This document shows, in pieces, positions 16,424 through 24,673 of a DNA stretch of 37,585 bases (positions are counted from its first letter, which is position 1; each line of letters begins with the position of its first letter). The position numbers and the translations under genes are program-made. Origin of the DNA: Acidimicrobiales bacterium (lineage in GTDB: Bacteria; Actinomycetota; Acidimicrobiia; Acidimicrobiales; Aldehydirespiratoraceae); NCBI GenBank assembly GCA_029263175.1, contig JAJCXZ010000011.1, positions 1 to 37,585 of the forward strand, in the 5' to 3' direction. The notes below the pieces were generated by a model. That model did no database searches. It saw only the letters and a list, made by a program, of their open reading frames with translations, and had not been told where the DNA came from.

Positions 16424-17637
16424 CCGACGACATGATTCGCACCATCGAATGGCACAACGGTGAAAAGGTCTCCGGCCCCTTCTCCGACGCCGAAATGGAC
16501 CGCCGCCAGTCGCTGCTGCGACAGCACATGGGCCTGCACGACCTCGATGTGTGCCTCTTCACATCGATGCAGAACATCGGCTACTTCTCCGGCTTCATCT
16601 ACTGCGCATTCGGCCGCAAGTACGGCTTCGTGGTGGATCAGAACACTGCCACCTCCATCAGCGCCGGGATCGACGGCGGCCAGCCGTACCGCATGACGTA
16701 CGGCACCAACATCACCTATACGGACTGGCGCAAGGACAACTTCTGGTTCGCCGTCCAGAACCTCACCAAGGGCACGAAGCGTCTTGGTGTCGAGTTCGAC
16801 CACCTGACCCTCGACATCAAGTCCCAGCTCGAAAGGGCGCTGCCCGGCGTGCAGTTGGTGGACGTCGCCGTTGACACCATGTGGATGCGCACCATCAAGT
16901 CCGAAGAGGAGATCGCCCACATCACGATCGGGGCCAACGTCGCCGATATCGGTGGTGCTGCGGCCGCAGAGGCCGTAGCCGCCGGAGTCCCGGAGCATGA
17001 AGTGGCGCTCGCTTCCACTCAGGCGATGGTTCGTGAGATCAGCTCGCGGTTCGACTTCGTGGAGCTCATGGACACCTGGACGTGGTTCCAGTCGGGCATC
17101 AACACCGATGGCGCCCACAATCCGGTCACCAACAAGCTGATCGACGCGGGCGACATACTCAGCCTCAATAGCTTCCCGATGATCTTCGGCTACTACACGG
17201 CACTTGAACGCACCATGTTCTGTGAGCATGCCTCGCCCGAGCACCTGCGTTTGTGGCAGATCAACGTCGACGTGCACGAGGCGGGACTGAAGCTGATTCA
17301 GCCCGGTGCTCGATGTATGGACATCGCCACGCAACTCAACGACATCTATCGCCAACACGACCTTCTCCAGTACCGGTCATTCGGCTACGGCCACAGTTTT
17401 GGTGTGCTGAGCCACTACTACGGTCGTGAGGCGGGTGTGGAGTTGCGTGAGGACATCAAGACCGAGTTACAGCCCGGCATGGTTGTTTCCATGGAGCCGA
17501 TGATCATGATCCCGGAAGGTCAACCCGGTGCCGGTGGTTACCGCGAGCACGACATTCTCGTGGTGCACGAAGACGGCGTGACAAACATCACCGGATACCC
17601 CTACGGCCCTGAGCACAACATCATCGAAGCGCGCTGA
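16420..17637 (+). CDS. Creatinase (creatine amidinohydrolase)
   Basis: 405 residues against about 403 for the Pseudomonas enzyme, and collinear with it. Creatinase splits creatine to sarcosine and urea (EC 3.5.3.3). Recognisable blocks: FGRKYGFVVDQNTATSISA, DGGQPYRMTYGTN, ELMDTWTWFQSGINTDGAHN, GYYTALERTMF, QYRSFGYGHSFGVLSHYYGR, VVSMEPMIMIPEG. The residues that match the known active site are His233, Glu263, Arg336 and Glu359, each one position later than in the Pseudomonas numbering; Phe64 and Arg66 are also kept. Coupled by ATGA overlap to the preceding hydrolase. No sarcosine oxidase, urease or creatininase is in the window. Confidence 0.95.
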   Translation: MTDDMIRTIEWHNGEKVSGPFSDAEMDRRQSLLRQHMGLHDLDVCLFTSMQNIGYFSGFIYCAFGRKYGFVVDQNTATSISAGIDGGQPYRMTYGTNITYTDWRKDNFWFAVQNLTKGTKRLGVEFDHLTLDIKSQLERALPGVQLVDVAVDTMWMRTIKSEEEIAHITIGANVADIGGAAAAEAVAAGVPEHEVALASTQAMVREISSRFDFVELMDTWTWFQSGINTDGAHNPVTNKLIDAGDILSLNSFPMIFGYYTALERTMFCEHASPEHLRLWQINVDVHEAGLKLIQPGARCMDIATQLNDIYRQHDLLQYRSFGYGHSFGVLSHYYGREAGVELREDIKTELQPGMVVSMEPMIMIPEGQPGAGGYREHDILVVHEDGVTNITGYPYGPEHNIIEAR

Positions 17638-17649
17638 CGGAAGGCTCGC

Positions 17650-19338
17650 TCAGCTCGAGGCCTGCTCGGTCGTCGGGATGGCGACGCGGGCGGTGCGCTT
17701 GGCGAAGTAGTAGATCCGGCGAAGATTCGCCACGACATCGGTTTCGAAGCGGTACAGCTCTATGCGATTGTCGTCCGGTGCCGCCAACCGCCCGGCGTAA
17801 TGCTCGGCAATGGCCTGGGCCATCTCGTTCATCTCGCTCTTCATGGCCGAAACGGCTCGTGCGTCTTCCGCATTCCCTTCGGCCAGGGCAGCCACGGCCA
17901 GATCGAGCGCCAGGCCTACCTGGCTGTGGAATTCGCCGATCATCTGGCGACTCTCGGGGCCGACCACATAACCGTTGGCCAGCCGATCGCGGCCGAGGGA
18001 GATCAAGTTCGTTTCGATGACGTCGCCGATGGCCTCGAGGTTGTTGGTCGCCTCCATGAGATCCATCAGTTCCTCAGTTGACCCCGGGCTGAGTGAGTGT
18101 TGTCCGACACGACCCAGATACACGATGATCTGTCCGTGGAGGTCATCGACCTCGTCGTCGAGATCCTCAACGGCCTGCAGCGCTTCCTCCGGGCCATCGA
18201 GCACCGCAGGGAGGGCGTCGGTGAGCATGACCTGGACCCGATTCGTCATTCGAAGCAGCTCGAGCCTCGCTCGCTCGAGCGCAAGGGTCGGGGTACGAAG
18301 TAGCGAATCATCGAGGTACTTGAGACGGAGGGGCTGGTCCTCAGGACGGTCGGGCACGAGGCGGACCACCAGGCGTTCCAGTTGCGGCACAAACGCCAGA
18401 AAGACCACGGTGTTCACGACATTGAAGATGGTGTGAGCGTTGGCTATCTGACGAGCCAACGGCCCCCCGATGGAGTCGACCATCGCGGCCAATGCGCCGA
18501 CCAGCGGAAGCCATGCCAGCGCTCCCATGAGGTTGAAAAGCGTATGGACCACGGCGGCCCTCACCGCTTCGGGTGGCTTCCCGAGCGCTGCGAGTTGAGC
18601 CGTCACCGAGGTGCCGACGTTGGCCCCCAGAACGAGGGCGATCCCCGCCTCTGGCGTAATCAGCCCCTCACTGGCGAGGACGATGATGATTCCGGTGGTG
18701 GCCGATGACGACTGCACCAGCGCGGTGAAAACCAACCCGACCAGAAGCGCGAGGATCGGGTTCCGCATCGCCGCCATCAGATCAATGAAGGGTTCATAGG
18801 ACCGCAGGGGCTCCATGGCCGCCCCCATCACCGACATGCCGAAGAAGATCAGCCCGAGGCCCATGATGAGATTGCCCTGAACAGTTCGTCGATTCGTCTT
18901 CCCGAAGAAGGCGATGCCATAACCCAAAGCCACGATCAGGAGGGCATATCGAGATACCGAGAACGCAACGACCTGGGCGGTGATCGTGGTGCCGACATTC
19001 GCACCCAGGATCACGCCGATGCCTTGACTGAGGTTCATGGTCCCCGACGAGATGAAGCCCACCACCAACACCGTCGTGACCGACGAAGACTGAATCACCG
19101 CGGTGACGCCTGCGCCGGATGCCGCTCCGAGGAATCGATTCCTCGTCATTCGTGCCAGTACGTATCGCATGCGGCTACCGGCCGCAACGCGCAGTGACTC
19201 GGTCAGCCGGTCCATCCCGAACAGGAAGACCGCCAACCCACCGAGAAGTCCGGTTGTGACGACGAACCAGTCGATCGCGCCATTGCCGTCAACGGCCGGC
19301 ACGATTGCGGCCTGCAACGATGTGATGAGGCGGGTCAC
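17650..19338 (-). CDS. Na/Pi cotransporter family protein with C-terminal PhoU-like domain
   Basis: 562 residues. The membrane part has the two inverted repeats of the NptA/PNaS family: VIQSSSVTT (QSSS 83-86) with GANVGTT (112-118), and LVQSSSATT (209-212) with GANVGTS (238-244), each followed by hydrophobic helices to about residue 325. Residues 345-555 form an all-helical PhoU-like domain. It imports phosphate with sodium at the inner membrane, or controls phosphate flux. GTG 19338 has TAACGT 8 bases upstream. Single-gene unit converging on creatinase. Confidence 0.9.
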   Translation of the reverse strand: MTRLITSLQAAIVPAVDGNGAIDWFVVTTGLLGGLAVFLFGMDRLTESLRVAAGSRMRYVLARMTRNRFLGAASGAGVTAVIQSSSVTTVLVVGFISSGTMNLSQGIGVILGANVGTTITAQVVAFSVSRYALLIVALGYGIAFFGKTNRRTVQGNLIMGLGLIFFGMSVMGAAMEPLRSYEPFIDLMAAMRNPILALLVGLVFTALVQSSSATTGIIIVLASEGLITPEAGIALVLGANVGTSVTAQLAALGKPPEAVRAAVVHTLFNLMGALAWLPLVGALAAMVDSIGGPLARQIANAHTIFNVVNTVVFLAFVPQLERLVVRLVPDRPEDQPLRLKYLDDSLLRTPTLALERARLELLRMTNRVQVMLTDALPAVLDGPEEALQAVEDLDDEVDDLHGQIIVYLGRVGQHSLSPGSTEELMDLMEATNNLEAIGDVIETNLISLGRDRLANGYVVGPESRQMIGEFHSQVGLALDLAVAALAEGNAEDARAVSAMKSEMNEMAQAIAEHYAGRLAAPDDNRIELYRFETDVVANLRRIYYFAKRTARVAIPTTEQASS

Positions 19339-19346
19339 ACGAGCGG

Positions 19347-19352
19347 ACGTTA
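19347..19352 (-). promoter_or_regulatory. -10 box, probably leaderless
   Basis: TAACGT on the minus strand, 8 bases before GTG 19338 of the Na/Pi transporter. No Shine-Dalgarno. The remaining 175 bases to 19527 hold no clear gene or promoter for the plus-strand gene. Confidence 0.4.
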
Positions 19353-19527
19353 GTCAGAAATCCCCAGCCCGGCCATGGACCTTTTCCTCTTCTTTTTGCC
19401 CGAAACGGGAGTTTCAATTGAGGCAAGGCCATGAAGGGAGCTCAAGATCAACGACGAGTTACACGGAGAGCATCTCGAACCGTCGACGGCGCAGAGTTGC
19501 CCCGCCGACAACGTTTCGCGAGCCGAG

Positions 19528-20181
19528 GTGGTTGTCGATCTCACCACCGAGGTTCGATGGTTCTTCGACGGTCGTCTGCCACCTGACGTGCTGTCGTGGT
19601 TCACCGACGGCATCGTCGGCCTGCTCGAGGAACGATGCGATCGCTACCGCCTCGATGAGCAGGTCGACATCGGCGTGAAGCGCCGCGCCCAAACGAAACT
19701 CGAACTGAAGCTGCGACTCCGGCCGCCCGAGCTTTTCATTCTGGGCCGGTACGTGGAGGGCAGTCTCGAGACGTGGCAGCGCTGGAGTCCGGCCGATGGC
19801 CGGATCTACCTCACCGACAACACGATCTGGGTCGACATCGCCAAGCGTGTGATCAAGCGGAGGTTCGACGTCGATGGCCGTGAAGTTCCCTTGTCCGAGG
19901 CAAATCGGGCGATGACGGGCGACGGGTGCGACATCGAGGTCGCGACCGTGGAAGTCAACGGCCAATCGGCGTGGACGTTCGCGTTCGCCGCATTCGGCCA
20001 TGTCGACAATCATCGTCAGCTACTCGAGACAGCCTGGGATGCGGTTGTCAGTGGGCGTCCTCGACCCGACCGGCTTCGGCTCGACTACGTCAACTCCTGT
20101 GGCTATCCGGAATGGATGACGCGGTTCTACTCGCATCCCCACCCAGCGCTGTCCCACAGCTACCCGGGCGACCTGAGCTGA
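19528..20181 (+). CDS. Hypothetical protein, possibly CYTH-like
   Basis: 217 residues from GTG 19528; the frame is open 93 bases further up but without any ATG, GTG or TTG. EVRWFFDGRLPPDVLSWF opens the protein. A charged beta-rich middle (DIGVKRRAQTKLELKLRLR, then WSPADGRIYLTDNTIWV) and VDGCDIEV-type strands follow, with a Trp- and Tyr-rich end (CGYPEWMTRFYSHP). Alternating basic and acidic strands with paired Lys/Glu recall CYTH/triphosphate tunnel proteins, but the ExExK motif is not evident, so I leave function open. No membrane segment. It converges on the CoA-transferase, whose stop begins 2 bases away. Confidence 0.6.
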   Translation: MVVDLTTEVRWFFDGRLPPDVLSWFTDGIVGLLEERCDRYRLDEQVDIGVKRRAQTKLELKLRLRPPELFILGRYVEGSLETWQRWSPADGRIYLTDNTIWVDIAKRVIKRRFDVDGREVPLSEANRAMTGDGCDIEVATVEVNGQSAWTFAFAAFGHVDNHRQLLETAWDAVVSGRPRPDRLRLDYVNSCGYPEWMTRFYSHPHPALSHSYPGDLS

Positions 20182-20182
20182 T

Positions 20183-21394
20183 TCACCCCGGAGCGGCGCT
20201 CTCGATCGCCGCGCTCAGATTCGCGGCGTTGGTCGCGTCGCGCCGTTCGAGAGCGCTGATGAGAGTGTCGTCAATGCCCACCGACTCGAGGACCTCGCGA
20301 GTGTCGTCACCGATGAAGGGCGCATGTCGGCGCGGAAAGGGAGCATCAACAAATGTGACGGGTGGTCGAGGAAAGCGCATCTTCCCGAGGCTCGGGTGCT
20401 CCGTCTCGATGAGGGAGCCGGCGTGTCGAATCTGCTCGTCCTCATGCAGATCATCGAGGGTGTTCACCCGCGCGACAGGGACACCGAATACGTCGAGCAT
20501 GTCGCAGATCTCAGCCGTCGTGACATCTGCAATCATGGCCTCGATCTCAGCGTTGAACTCCTCAGCGCGGCTGAGTCGAGCCGGTAGTGTCGAATAGCGC
20601 TCATCGAGGTGCAGTTCGCTTCCGCGCCAGATCGAGAGAAGCTCCAGCGAGTCATCCGAGACGAGGACGATAGCGACGTAGCCGTCCTTGGCGCGAAAGA
20701 TCGGGAAGTAGTCGGCCAGCTCACCCTGATGCTGGATGTCGTCGCCCAGGAGAGTGCGAGACCACATCATGTCGGGCCACATGTAGTACAGAGCCGAGTC
20801 GAGCATCGAGACAGGGAGATACCGACCCTCGCCCGTCTTACCCCGTTCGAGTAGGGCTGCGGTGATAGCGTTGGCCGCGGTGAGGGCGGTGACCTTGTCG
20901 TAAACGATCGCTCGCATGTTTTTCGGGACTTCACCACCTTGTTCCGCCGCGGTCCCGGCAGTTGCCTGGATCAGCGGATCGAATACTCGACGGTTCTGAT
21001 ACGGACCGTCCTGTCCGTACCCGGAGATCGACGCAAAGACCAATCGTGGATTGAGCGCTGAAAGGGTCTGGTAGTCGATGCCGAGACTCTGAACGACGCC
21101 TGGCCGATAGTTCTCGATGAGCACGTCGGCGGTCTCGACGAGAGCGAGGAACACGTTCTTCTCGGCCTCGACCTTCAGATCGAGAGCAACCGACCGCTTG
21201 TTGCGGTTGAGCACGGCGAACATGGCGCCCATCCCTCCGCGGATGCTGCCCAGGTAGCGAGCAGTATCCCCGAACACCGGCGGCTCGATCTTGATGACAT
21301 CTGCACCTTGGTCAGCCAGAACCATTGCAGCCATCGGTCCCGAGACTGTCGAGGTCAGTTCAAGCACGCGGTAGCCGCTCAGCGGACCGGTCAT
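20183..21394 (-). CDS. CaiB/BaiF class III CoA-transferase
   Basis: 403 residues. LSGYRVLELTSTVSGPMAAMVLADQGADVIKIEPP is the family N-terminal fold, LNRNKRSVALDLK and LIENYRPGVVQSLGIDYQTL follow, and RVFDPLIQATAGT carries the probable catalytic Asp139. The small lid domain spans about 215-330. These enzymes move CoA between acyl groups (carnitine, oxalate, bile acids, aromatic acids). ATG 21394 follows GGGGAG by 8 bases. It diverges from a CntA/GbcA-like Rieske oxygenase across 92 bases. Carnitine or another quaternary-ammonium acid is a reasonable but unproven substrate. Confidence 0.88.
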   Translation of the reverse strand: MTGPLSGYRVLELTSTVSGPMAAMVLADQGADVIKIEPPVFGDTARYLGSIRGGMGAMFAVLNRNKRSVALDLKVEAEKNVFLALVETADVLIENYRPGVVQSLGIDYQTLSALNPRLVFASISGYGQDGPYQNRRVFDPLIQATAGTAAEQGGEVPKNMRAIVYDKVTALTAANAITAALLERGKTGEGRYLPVSMLDSALYYMWPDMMWSRTLLGDDIQHQGELADYFPIFRAKDGYVAIVLVSDDSLELLSIWRGSELHLDERYSTLPARLSRAEEFNAEIEAMIADVTTAEICDMLDVFGVPVARVNTLDDLHEDEQIRHAGSLIETEHPSLGKMRFPRPPVTFVDAPFPRRHAPFIGDDTREVLESVGIDDTLISALERRDATNAANLSAAIESAAPG

Positions 21395-21425
21395 CAGATG
21401 ATCTCCCCGTGTCGTGTCGTCGTGA

Positions 21426-21448
21426 CACTAGTGATCGCCGACCATCAC
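21426..21448. promoter_or_regulatory. Clustered inverted repeats between divergent genes
   Basis: CACTAGTG (21426-21433) is palindromic. GTGAT (21431-21435) and ATCAC (21444-21448) form a second inverted repeat with an 8-base spacer. They lie midway between the two divergent starts and could be operators. Short enough that chance is possible. Confidence 0.3.
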
Positions 21449-21474
21449 GGCCCAGCGCTGCGCAGTGTGCCACC

Positions 21475-21480
21475 TACGAT
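21475..21480 (+). promoter_or_regulatory. -10 box of a leaderless promoter
   Basis: TACGAT, 6 bases before ATG 21487 of the Rieske gene. No Shine-Dalgarno and no -35 consensus. Confidence 0.5.
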
Positions 21481-21486
21481 CGCGCG

Positions 21487-22611
21487 ATGACGAGCATCCA
21501 TGTACGCCCCGACAGGACGGCCGATCGTTTCGACGCTGACCCGATCAAGTCATTCACCATGCCCGCTTCGCTCTATACCGACCCAGCGGTCGCCGAGCGT
21601 GAGCGTGATGTGTTCTTCGCCGACAGCTGGCAGTGGGTTGGGCACGCATCCGACGTCGCCGATCCGGGCGCCTACTTCACGACCTCCATTGCTGACGAGC
21701 GCATCTTCGTCATCCGCGACACCGCAGGCGAGCTGCGAGCGTTCTACAACGTGTGCCTCCACCGCGGCCACTCCCTGCTGAAGGGCTCCGGGACGCTGAA
21801 CGGCCTGATCACGTGCCCTTACCACGCGTGGGTCTACGAGAGCAGCGGCGACCTGAAGGGTGCCCGACTGTCGGATCGCATGCCCGACTTCGACGTCGAG
21901 GACTATCGCCTGGTGGATCTGGCGGTCGAGGAGTTCTGCGGGTTCGTCTTCGTCCACCTCGGGGCTACGCCCGAACCGATGGACGCCTGCTACCCCGGGC
22001 TACGAGACGCGGTTGCGGTCGCGCATGGCGATCCTGCCTCACTCTCGCTGGCGCGCGAGACGTTCTTCGACATCGCGGGCAACTGGAAGAACGTCGGCGA
22101 CAACCTGCTCGAGTGCTACCACTGCCACCCGAGCCACAAGGATTTCGTCGACCTCATCGACATGTCCGGCTACCGCAACGAGACGTTCGAACGCTGGTCG
22201 ATCCAGACGGGCCCGGGCCGCGCGGACAATGACGTGTACGCGGTCACGTCGGGTGCGCCCGGCTTCACGTCCGCCTTTGTCTGGCCCAACGTCTCGATCG
22301 GTCAGCTACCTGGCCACCGTGGCCTCCTGATCTTCCACTTCATACCCACCGGAGCCGAGACCACGCGCCAGCGGCTCGCCTACTACTCCCCCGACGGCGA
22401 CGTCACCGATGAAGAAGAGGCCGCGTTCGACTACTTCAACAACGTGCTCGGACCCGAAGACGTGGCGCTGGTGGAGGACGTGCAGATCGGGCTCCGGTCG
22501 CGGGGCTACCACCAGGGGAAGTTCATCTGTATCCCGAACCGTCCTGAGATTTCCGAGCACGCGGTCCATCACTTTCACTCCATGGTGCTCGAAGCACTGG
22601 CGACCGACTGA
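21487..22611 (+). CDS. Rieske oxygenase alpha subunit, CntA/GbcA/YeaW-like
   Basis: 374 residues. Rieske cluster: NVCLHRGHSLLKGSG (Cys90, His92) and CPYHAW (Cys110, His113). Mononuclear iron: NWKNVGDNLLECYHCHPSH with His212 and His217, and Glu209 at the bridging position where most ring hydroxylases have Asp. Glu there is the mark of carnitine oxygenase CntA and relatives. The C-terminus (LGPEDVALVEDVQIGLRSRGY, then ISEHAVHHFH) also follows CntA/GbcA. The group oxidises quaternary ammonium compounds such as carnitine, gamma-butyrobetaine and glycine betaine. ATG 21487 is leaderless-type; the longer frame upstream overlaps the CoA-transferase and is rejected. No reductase partner is in the window. 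Confidence 0.87.
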   Translation: MTSIHVRPDRTADRFDADPIKSFTMPASLYTDPAVAERERDVFFADSWQWVGHASDVADPGAYFTTSIADERIFVIRDTAGELRAFYNVCLHRGHSLLKGSGTLNGLITCPYHAWVYESSGDLKGARLSDRMPDFDVEDYRLVDLAVEEFCGFVFVHLGATPEPMDACYPGLRDAVAVAHGDPASLSLARETFFDIAGNWKNVGDNLLECYHCHPSHKDFVDLIDMSGYRNETFERWSIQTGPGRADNDVYAVTSGAPGFTSAFVWPNVSIGQLPGHRGLLIFHFIPTGAETTRQRLAYYSPDGDVTDEEEAAFDYFNNVLGPEDVALVEDVQIGLRSRGYHQGKFICIPNRPEISEHAVHHFHSMVLEALATD

Positions 22612-22649
22612 TCGCACTCGCGGGTCGACGGCAGGCAGCTGTCGGCGAT

Positions 22650-23825
22650 TCAGGATGGGCGGATCGAGCGCATGTAGGCGTTGAGAAAGGTGCCGGCGGG
22701 ATCGATCTCGTCTCGCGTCTTCCACCATCGATCCCAATCCGCGTGCCGTCTCGCCAGTTGCTCGCGATCGAGATAGTTGACCTTCCCCCAGTGCGGGCGT
22801 CCGCCATGGTCGAGGAAGATCTCTTCGCAGGCCCGAAACAGCGGACTCTCGTCATGTTCGATATCACGGTGAACCGAGATGGTCACGGTCTCTCGGCCAT
22901 TGGCCGTGGAGAGCCAGACATCGTCAGACGCAACCGACCGGTACTCGACCGGCATCTCGACCTCGGGAAAGTCCGAGGTGATCAGCTCCTTGATCGCGCT
23001 GAAGCACGCGGGCCCATCCGGCATCGCCACGCTGTACTCCATCTCGGTGTGGAGTTGGGCACGGTGGCTCGGGTACACCTCGAAGCTCCACCCGACCCGC
23101 TTCCCCTCACTCGCGAGGGGGTATTCAGCCGGATCCTCCGTTTCGTTCATCCGTTTCACGAACGCCTGGTCGGTCTGCGGCGACCAGTAGAACTCGAAGC
23201 GGTCATTGTCCGCCATCAGTTCCGCGATCCGCGCCTCGGCCTCGGTGCCGGTCGTGACGAACGCGCTCTCGGCCAGCCGGTAGGACCGGCGAAGCTGGAG
23301 TTCGAGCGCGGTGATGATGCCGATCGATCCGAGATTGAGCCGAGCGACGCTACACAGCGTGGGATTGTTCGTCAGACCACATTCTTCGATCTCGCCGGAG
23401 GCGGTGGCGAAGCGAGCGCCGACCACGGCTGACGACAGATTCGCCGCGCCGCGACCTGTGCCATGGGTACCCGTGGCACAGGCTCCGCCAATCGTCTGCC
23501 GATCGATGTCGCCTTGATTGGGGAGAGCCATGCCGTGCTGGTGCAGACTCGGCCCGAGCGCATAGATCGGTGTGCCCGCACGAACCCATGCCCGCTGGGT
23601 GTCCGGATCGGCAGAGATCACCCCGGACAGGGCGGAGATGTCAGCGATGACCTCATTGTTGGGGACGAGCGGGGCGTGGCTGTGACCACCGCCGGCCACC
23701 CTGATGGTCCGCGTCTGGTCTCGAGCCCGACCGGCAAGTGCTGCGGCATCCTCTTCGGTGCGGATGAAGTGGAGTCGACTCGGTTCAGACTGGTGACGGC
23801 CAGACCAGTTGCTCCAATGCGCCAT
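22650..23825 (-). CDS. FAD-linked oxidase, aldonolactone oxidase (ALO) family
   Basis: 391 residues, VAO-type flavoprotein. RVAGGGHSHAPLVP holds His48, the usual covalent flavin attachment site. LPNQGDIDRQTIGGACATGTHGTG and LGSIGIITALELQL complete the FAD domain. The C-terminal ALO domain ends GGRPHWGKVNYLD, then IDPAGTFLNAYM. Relatives oxidise gulono-, galactono- or arabinono-lactones, alditols or other polyols with oxygen or a dehydrogenase acceptor. ATG 23825 follows AGGGAG by 5 bases. Converges on the Rieske gene with a 38-base gap that holds no clear terminator. Substrate unknown. Confidence 0.85.
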   Translation of the reverse strand: MAHWSNWSGRHQSEPSRLHFIRTEEDAAALAGRARDQTRTIRVAGGGHSHAPLVPNNEVIADISALSGVISADPDTQRAWVRAGTPIYALGPSLHQHGMALPNQGDIDRQTIGGACATGTHGTGRGAANLSSAVVGARFATASGEIEECGLTNNPTLCSVARLNLGSIGIITALELQLRRSYRLAESAFVTTGTEAEARIAELMADNDRFEFYWSPQTDQAFVKRMNETEDPAEYPLASEGKRVGWSFEVYPSHRAQLHTEMEYSVAMPDGPACFSAIKELITSDFPEVEMPVEYRSVASDDVWLSTANGRETVTISVHRDIEHDESPLFRACEEIFLDHGGRPHWGKVNYLDREQLARRHADWDRWWKTRDEIDPAGTFLNAYMRSIRPS

Positions 23826-23900
23826 CTCGACTCCCTGTATCGCTGAACACAGGAGCGTAGAGGCTGCTGCTAGGTCATCGAGCAGGCCTGTGATGAGATC

Positions 23901-24617
23901 TCAGGTCGGGACGAGCTCGAAGGTCACGGCCAATTCGACGCCGAGCATCGGTCCCGCCGAGGCTGCGGCGCCGCGAAGGAAGGCCTCGGGCTCGAATTCA
24001 GGGTCGCCCAGGGCATCGATGTAGGTCCGATGGCATTCAAGAGAAGCGACCCCAGCGGCGAACGTGTCGGTCACATCCACCGCGTGAGTTGGCGCGGTCG
24101 AAGACCCGAAGGCGATCCATTTCACGCCTCCCCACGGTTCACCGACATCGGTGAACAGCCAGCGATTGGCGGCATCGCGAACGGCGTCGGGCAGGGCCGC
24201 GCCGAGCTCACGATGATCAACATGATTCCAGGGACCGTGATCGCCCCACCGTTGCCGATAGTTCGAAGCGATGATCACGTCAGGGCGATGATGCCGAATG
24301 GCTCGCGCGAGGTCGCGTCGGAGTTCGATGCCGTTCACCACCATCCCGTCGGGATGATCGAGGAACTCGACGCTCGACACACCCACCACCGCGGCGCTCG
24401 CTTCCTGCTCCCGGGTGCGCAGCGGACCGGCCTGCTCGGGGGGAATCGAGTCAATGCCGGCTTCGCCTCTGGTGGCCAGCACGTAACGCACATCGCGTCC
24501 TTGCCTCGTCCAGCGGGCGATAGCGGCCGCAGCTCCGTACTCGAGGTCATCAGGATGGGCGACGACAGCGATGGCTCGATGCCAGTCCTCGGGCAGCGGG
24601 TCCAGCGTGGGGTCCAT
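23901..24617 (-). CDS. PIG-L/LmbE family deacetylase
   Basis: 238 residues. VVAHPDDLEYGAAAAI gives zinc ligands His21 and Asp24 plus the general base Asp23, and NHVDHREL gives the third ligand His135. These zinc enzymes remove acetyl groups from N-acetyl-glucosamine conjugates and, in actinobacteria, act in mycothiol synthesis (MshB) and conjugate cleavage (Mca). The protein is shorter than usual MshB and Mca, so it is likely another branch. ATG 24617 has TAGAGT 6 bases upstream. It is divergent from the FMO-like gene. Substrate unknown. Confidence 0.85.
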   Translation of the reverse strand: MDPTLDPLPEDWHRAIAVVAHPDDLEYGAAAAIARWTRQGRDVRYVLATRGEAGIDSIPPEQAGPLRTREQEASAAVVGVSSVEFLDHPDGMVVNGIELRRDLARAIRHHRPDVIIASNYRQRWGDHGPWNHVDHRELGAALPDAVRDAANRWLFTDVGEPWGGVKWIAFGSSTAPTHAVDVTDTFAAGVASLECHRTYIDALGDPEFEPEAFLRGAAASAGPMLGVELAVTFELVPT

Positions 24618-24623
24618 CGCTCG

Positions 24624-24629
24624 ACTCTA
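24624..24629 (-). promoter_or_regulatory. -10 box of a leaderless promoter
   Basis: TAGAGT on the minus strand, 6 bases before ATG 24617. It overlaps the palindrome at 24627-24639. Confidence 0.5.
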
Positions 24630-24639
24630 GCTGTGCTAG
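24627..24639. promoter_or_regulatory. 13-bp palindrome between divergent genes
   Basis: CTAGC-TGT-GCTAG, perfect 5-bp arms. It overlaps the -10 box of the PIG-L gene and lies 34 bases before the FMO-like ATG, a suitable place for a repressor. Unproven. Confidence 0.35.
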
Positions 24640-24673
24640 CCAAGAGGCTTCCGCCGAAGGAGAAGAGGGAATC

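Noticed and set aside
16321-17358. Open frame of 345 codons on the minus strand
   Set aside because: Antisense to creatinase, which matches its family from end to end.
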